From an uncultured Selenomonas sp. (GTDB lineage: Bacteria > Bacillota > Negativicutes > Selenomonadales > Selenomonadaceae): a DNA stretch of 10,528 bases. The stretch covers positions 1 through 10,528 of the forward strand of contig CALYVJ010000036.1 of assembly GCA_945494195.1 (NCBI GenBank), written 5' to 3'. Positions 7,490-10,528 of the stretch are shown here, piece by piece. Position 1 is the first letter of the stretch; each line of letters starts with the position of its first letter. The notes beneath the pieces are model-generated. The model did not search any database. It was not told the DNA's origin and worked only from the letters and a program-made list of their open reading frames with translations. The position numbers and the translations under genes were made by a program.

Positions 7490-7897
7490 ATGAAAATACT
7501 GATAGCTGAAGATGACCGGCTCAGTCGGACCTTTCTCAAAGAGTTCATGAAAACTTATGGAGCCTGTGATTTGGCAACGGATGGAATGGAGACTTTAGAT
7601 TTGGTACTGGAGGCCATGAAGCAGAAAGAGTCCTATGACTTGCTCTGCCTGGATATTATGATGCCAAAGGTCGATGGATTTAAGGTACTGAAAGTCATTC
7701 GAGGATTAGAGCAGCAGTATAAAGTTCCTCAAGAACAGCACATGAAAATCATCATGATGACCGCTGTGGTTGATGTTGATTATGTGGATCAGGCCTTCAG
7801 CAGTGGTTGTGATGCTTATGCGTCAAAACCAATCAACATGGAGAAAGTACAGGAAGTCATGCAGCAGCTAGGGCTGGTTCCTGTGTCCCAAGAGTGA
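7490..7897 (+). CDS. Stand-alone CheY-like response regulator receiver protein
   Basis: This 135-residue single-domain receiver protein is phosphorylated by a histidine kinase partner that is not in this window. Conserved features are the acidic pocket EDD (7-9), the phosphoacceptor Asp55 in LCLDIMMPKVDG, the switch Thr91 in IIMMTA and Lys113 in ASKPI. No output domain follows; the protein ends about 20 residues after the KP motif. The start at 7490 has GGAGG (7478-7482) at 7 nt; an ATG two codons earlier (7484) is too close to that site. It lies downstream of the broken chemoreceptor but after a strong terminator, with a likely promoter of its own, so it is an independent unit. It could serve chemotaxis or another phosphorelay. 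Receivers of this length with GCDAYxxKPI near the end are common as orphans in anaerobic bacteria. Confidence 0.9.
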   Translation: MKILIAEDDRLSRTFLKEFMKTYGACDLATDGMETLDLVLEAMKQKESYDLLCLDIMMPKVDGFKVLKVIRGLEQQYKVPQEQHMKIIMMTAVVDVDYVDQAFSSGCDAYASKPINMEKVQEVMQQLGLVPVSQE

Positions 7898-7900
7898 TAG

Positions 7901-7946
7901 AAAAAGCCCCCATAAGTTAGACCTAGAAAATCTAACTTTATGGGGG
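7901..7946 (-). terminator. Terminator shared by the convergent kinase and response regulator genes
   Basis: A long stem is formed by CCCCCATAAGTTAGA (7907-7921) and TCTAACTTTATGGGGG (7931-7946), 15 bp with one bulged A and a 9-nt loop. Read on the - strand it ends in a CTTTTT tract (7905-7901), so it best serves the ROK kinase gene. On the + strand no U tract follows, though the stem may still protect or partly terminate the response regulator mRNA. Confidence 0.8.
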
Positions 7947-7986
7947 CACTACATTTGGTCTGGCTTATAGGGGCTTTTCTTTTCGC

Positions 7987-8871
7987 TTATTTTTTTTGCC
8001 TTGTCATGAGATGGGAAACAGCTCCCAGCAGATTGGCATCGTTCCCGTGCTGGCAGGCAAGGATATGGGGGCGGATGCGGGCGACTTTGGCATCGCGGAG
8101 GATGTTGTCGAGATGTTTTTCGATGTTGGGAATCAAATCGGCACGGGCGCTGATGGCACCACCGAGCAGGAAGGCCTCCGGATCGAAGATGTACTGGATA
8201 TCGTAAATGGCGCGGGCCAGATATTCATACATGTCCTCGATATAGCACTGGGCATCTTTGTCACCGGCTTCGGCCATGGCATAGATTTTTTGTCCGTCAA
8301 GATCGCCAGGGGGGATCTGACGGTCGCTGGCCAGCTGGCGGACCAGGGCACCGGAACAACCGCTTTCACTTAGGATGTTTTTTCGTTCGCTGACGTAAAG
8401 GTAGCCGAATTCGCCGCCGTGAAGATGCGCCCCGTGAATGATTTCCTTATTGTGGACGAGGGCACCGCCAACCCCCGTGCCAAGAACGAAAAAGGCAACA
8501 TCCTGGTAATCTTTGCCCGCTCCAGTCCAAACTTCGCCTAAGGCAGCGCAGTTGGCGTCATTTTCCATCGCAGCTGGAAGGCCCAGCTGTTCCTCTAAGA
8601 CTTGAAGGATAGGGAAGTCATGGATGTAGGGCAGGGCACTGCTGCCGCCTATGATACCAGTGGTTTCGTTTACCGCGCCAGGCAGGGAAAAGCCAATGCC
8701 GGCCAGCATGTAATGTTCGGAAAGCTTGTTTTTGGCAATAGCCAGCTGGGTATAGAAGTCTTCCAATGTTTCAGGAGTCCGGAAGGAACCGCGGTCATAA
8801 AATTGGCCACTTTCATCAAGGACGGCAAACTTTACGCTGCTGCCGCCGACATCAAAACCGAGAAAATACAT
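7987..8871 (-). CDS. ROK-family sugar kinase, beta-glucoside-kinase-like
   Basis: This predicted cytoplasmic sugar kinase of 294 residues uses ATP to phosphorylate a hexose, hexosamine or 6'-OH of a disaccharide. The N-terminal phosphate-binding motif is DVGGSSVKFAVLDESG (7-22). The catalytic segment is ENDANCA with Asp105 as the likely base, and the second glycine-rich loop is LGTGVGG (130-136). GAHLHGGEFGYLYVSERK (147-164) carries the sugar-contact Glu154. The usual ROK zinc motif CxCGxxGCxE is absent; the region instead reads LSESGCSGALVRQ, as in Klebsiella BglK-type beta-glucoside kinases. The LLGGAISAR and LLGAVSHL segments near the end are also ROK-typical. AGGAG lies 8 nt before the start at 8871; an ATG one codon earlier (8874) is equally possible. 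No transporter or glycosidase is next to it, so the true substrate is open: glucose, N-acetylmannosamine or cellobiose are alternatives. Confidence 0.85.
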   Translation of the reverse strand: MYFLGFDVGGSSVKFAVLDESGQFYDRGSFRTPETLEDFYTQLAIAKNKLSEHYMLAGIGFSLPGAVNETTGIIGGSSALPYIHDFPILQVLEEQLGLPAAMENDANCAALGEVWTGAGKDYQDVAFFVLGTGVGGALVHNKEIIHGAHLHGGEFGYLYVSERKNILSESGCSGALVRQLASDRQIPPGDLDGQKIYAMAEAGDKDAQCYIEDMYEYLARAIYDIQYIFDPEAFLLGGAISARADLIPNIEKHLDNILRDAKVARIRPHILACQHGNDANLLGAVSHLMTRQKK

Positions 8872-8902
8872 CATGACATCTCCTTTTATCGTTGTTGTGT
8901 TC

Positions 8903-8931
8903 AGCCTATCATAGGAGATGTGCCGGTTCAA
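8903..8931 (-). promoter_or_regulatory. Candidate promoter for the ROK kinase gene
   Basis: On the - strand TTGAAC (8931-8926) is followed at 17 nt by TGA-TAGGCT (-10 at 8908-8903), an extended -10 type with a weak hexamer. A perfect inverted repeat CCTAT-C-ATAGG (8905-8915) overlaps it and might be an operator. The 111-nt gap (8872-8982) to the upstream gene has no convincing terminator, so read-through from the glucosaminidase gene is an alternative. Confidence 0.3.
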
Positions 8932-8982
8932 TAGCTTTTCGGAAGCTTGGTCGAATGCTTCAGAAAGAACAAGAAAAAACAA

Positions 8983-10269
8983 TTATTTTTTGAGACAAGC
9001 TTCCATGATGAATTGGTTGGCAAGGACATTCATGTTGGCCGAATTGATGGCAGCGGCTTCGCGGAAGTCCCTCCAGGCATCGTTATATTTCTTTTGCTGG
9101 ATATGGGCAACGCCAATCAGGTTGCGGGCGTCTGCGGATCGGTCTTCAATCTGCAGCAGTTGTTCCATATCGGCGATGGCTCCGTCGTAGTCCTTGGCTT
9201 CATAGCGCAACAGACCGCGATTGAACCACCCCTGGTTGAGGCTTGGAGCGAGTTCCAGCAGGGCGTCGTAGTCTTTGCGGGCTAATTGTTTATTGCCCAT
9301 CCGGGTGGCAGTGATCGCGTGATCGTAGCGTGCCTCACTGGATTGCGGGGCAAATACCAGCGCTTGGGAGAAATCTTTGAGCGCGGCGGTGTAGTCGCCG
9401 CGGTTATACCAGACAATACCGCGATAGATGTAGGAGGAGGCTTCATCGGGAGCACTCTTGACTTTGCGGTTGCCGGCATCGAGGGCGGCATCGGAGGCAT
9501 CTGGGGCTTGTGCCTGGCGCCAGAGGCTTAGGATTTCCTGGCCGTAGTTTTTGCCGGGAACCGCCCAAGCGCCGTTAAGCCCTGTCCATTTTAAGACTTT
9601 GCCGTGGAGGTCTGGGCGGTTGCGGACTACATGCCAATAGCGGGGATCGACAATCGTGATGGATGGTTTTTCCACGCGGGTGTAAGCTAGCAGGTGCTGG
9701 ATATGCGCGCGGACGCCAAGCTGTGCCGTAGCAAAACTGTGGCCGGGTTCGTGATTGCCGGTGGCACCGAGGCCGCAGAAGTTGTTTTGTTGGGGGGAAA
9801 CGTCACCGCCATAACCGAAGAAACCTGTTTCTTTGAGGGCTTGGCATAAAGCAACATCCGGGCGGATGCCCTCACGGCCGGCTTCCTGATAGTAATAATT
9901 TACGATATCTTCGACGCTGCAGGTGAGTTTCGGCTGGGTACTGTGTTTTTTGATGAAGCTTATCATCTGTTCCTGGGTGGCTTCCGCCGGTCCCATAATC
10001 GAGATGGTATCGGGAGCTGCGTCCACGGTCATCATAGGAGAATCAAAGGCTGGGGCCAGTTTCCACTGAACCTGGGTAATAGCCTTTTTATTGATGCTCC
10101 GGGGCATTTCCCGGGAAAATTCCGGGCGTCCCGGCAGCGTGCGGCTCGCTACTGGTGTGTTGGCAATCTGAGGGGAAGCAGATGCTGCTTCGGTGGCAGT
10201 GGGCTGCAGGCTGGTAGCCAGCAGGCTGCAGGTAATTGATGCAGCCAATAGGGAACGACGAAAACGCAT
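8983..10269 (-). CDS. Secreted glucosaminidase-domain protein with C-terminal TPR repeats
   Basis: This is a 428-residue exported protein predicted to cleave peptidoglycan glycan strands. A signal peptide (MRFRRSLLAASITCSLLATS, then an Ala-rich end near residue 29) is followed by a roughly 85-residue linker rich in Pro, Ser and Ala. A glucosaminidase domain (PF01832 type) spans about 118-255: VNYYYQEAGREGIRPDVALCQALKETGFF with Glu147 as the likely catalytic residue, then NNFCGLGATG (162-171), AQLGVRAHIQHLLAYT (182-197), and WTGLNGAWAVPGKNYG (228-243). Four TPR-like repeats cover about 277-411 (IYRGIVWYNRGDYTAALKDF, WFNRGLLRYEAKDYDGAIAD, and others). The start at 10269 is set by GGAGG 7 nt upstream and the signal peptide. 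The TPR tail probably binds protein partners in the envelope. It starts only 25 nt after the tRNA terminator. The ROK kinase follows 111 nt downstream on the same strand. Confidence 0.85.
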   Translation of the reverse strand: MRFRRSLLAASITCSLLATSLQPTATEAASASPQIANTPVASRTLPGRPEFSREMPRSINKKAITQVQWKLAPAFDSPMMTVDAAPDTISIMGPAEATQEQMISFIKKHSTQPKLTCSVEDIVNYYYQEAGREGIRPDVALCQALKETGFFGYGGDVSPQQNNFCGLGATGNHEPGHSFATAQLGVRAHIQHLLAYTRVEKPSITIVDPRYWHVVRNRPDLHGKVLKWTGLNGAWAVPGKNYGQEILSLWRQAQAPDASDAALDAGNRKVKSAPDEASSYIYRGIVWYNRGDYTAALKDFSQALVFAPQSSEARYDHAITATRMGNKQLARKDYDALLELAPSLNQGWFNRGLLRYEAKDYDGAIADMEQLLQIEDRSADARNLIGVAHIQQKKYNDAWRDFREAAAINSANMNVLANQFIMEACLKK

Positions 10270-10294
10270 AATAGTACCTCCAAAAAATGGCAAC

Positions 10295-10322
10295 AAAAAA
10301 CTCCATGGCGAATGCCATGGAG
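10295..10322 (-). terminator. Rho-independent terminator of the tRNA-Gly gene
   Basis: On the - strand, CTCCATGGC and GCCATGGAG form a perfect 9-bp stem (10322-10314 and 10309-10301) with a 4-nt ATTC loop, followed by six T (10300-10295). It starts 13 nt after the tRNA CCA end. Confidence 0.85.
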
Positions 10323-10335
10323 CAAAAATTCGATT

Positions 10336-10409
10336 TGGAGCGGGTAATGGGAATCGAACCCACCTCTCTAGCTTGGGAAGCTGGCATTCTACCGATGAAC
10401 TATACCCGC
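10336..10409 (-). tRNA. tRNA-Gly (anticodon CCC), CCA end encoded
   Basis: The 74-nt cloverleaf includes an encoded CCA at 10338-10336. The acceptor stem is GCGGGTA with TACCCGC. The D-arm is GTTC with GAAT (one G-U pair). The anticodon stem is CCAGC with GCTAG, loop TTCCCAA, giving anticodon CCC (reads GGG). The variable loop is AGAG. The T-arm is GTGGG-TTCGATT-CCCAT, with discriminator T. The anticodon stem has one C-A mismatch (28-42). It otherwise closely resembles the bacterial glyU type. Confidence 0.95.
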
Positions 10410-10421
10410 ATCGACTTCTAT

Positions 10422-10450
10422 AGTTTATCATCTTTAGCGCAGAAATGCAA
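10422..10450 (-). promoter_or_regulatory. Promoter of the tRNA-Gly gene
   Basis: On the - strand TTGCAT (10450-10445) and TAAACT (10427-10422) are 17 nt apart, with an extended -10 TGA directly before TAAACT. Transcription would begin a few bases before the tRNA 5' end at 10409. The remaining 78 nt to the window edge (10451-10528) are AT-rich near the promoter and hold no gene I can recognise. Confidence 0.6.
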
Positions 10451-10528
10451 GAATTTGCAAATAATATTTTTTGTTCCCGAATTGCAATAATAAGTTGAAC
10501 ACCCGGCGAACCTTTATGCAGTAAGTGC

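Noticed and set aside
8940..8982. Terminator after the glucosaminidase-TPR gene
   Set aside because: Only an A/T-only 6-bp pairing (AAAAAA/TTTTTT) and a 5-bp GAAGC/GCTTC stem without a T tract are present; too weak to call.
1..10528. CRISPR array, insertion sequence, integrase or phage genes
   Set aside because: No regularly spaced direct repeats, transposase or integrase motifs or terminal inverted repeats were seen; the tRNA-Gly gene has no adjacent integrase within the window.

Overview
The window looks like ordinary chromosome from a Gram-negative-type Firmicute, most likely a Negativicute of the Selenomonas group. This is inferred from the style of the proteins and the strong AGGAGG-type ribosome binding sites; there is no rRNA or marker gene to prove it.

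Positions 1-4725 hold a complete five-gene branched-chain amino acid ABC importer on the + strand: lipoprotein binding protein (livK type), two permeases (livH, livM) and two ATPases (livG, livF). livH-livM-livG-livF are tightly packed, with overlaps of 8 nt and 1 nt at the last two junctions. livK is separated from livH by about 100 nt carrying a hairpin that could lower transcription of the membrane and ATPase genes relative to the binding protein. A strong terminator closes the operon. Next comes a CBS-CBS-ACT protein (AcuB-like) at 4782-5426, a plausible intracellular ligand sensor that may respond to amino acids.

Positions 5427-7946 hold single genes, most with their own terminator. The first is an unrecognised 217-residue protein with a threonine-rich N-terminus. 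The second is a badly damaged methyl-accepting chemotaxis protein (MCP): a frameshift in a run of eight G, loss of part of its sensor domain, loss of TM2 and HAMP, and loss of the signalling tip. The third is a stand-alone CheY-like receiver protein. These may be leftovers of a chemotaxis or motility neighbourhood.

Positions 7901-10450 are on the - strand. Reading from the right, they contain a tRNA-Gly(CCC) gene with a promoter and a strong terminator. A secreted glucosaminidase-domain protein with C-terminal TPR repeats follows; it starts so close behind the tRNA terminator that it appears to have no promoter of its own. Last is a ROK-family sugar kinase lacking the usual zinc-binding cysteines and resembling beta-glucoside kinases. 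The kinase and the response regulator converge on a shared hairpin terminator.

I found no CRISPR array, insertion sequence, phage gene or clear novel defence or biosynthetic system. The most unusual items are the multiply deleted MCP, the orphan Thr-rich gene, and the tRNA / cell-wall hydrolase arrangement.
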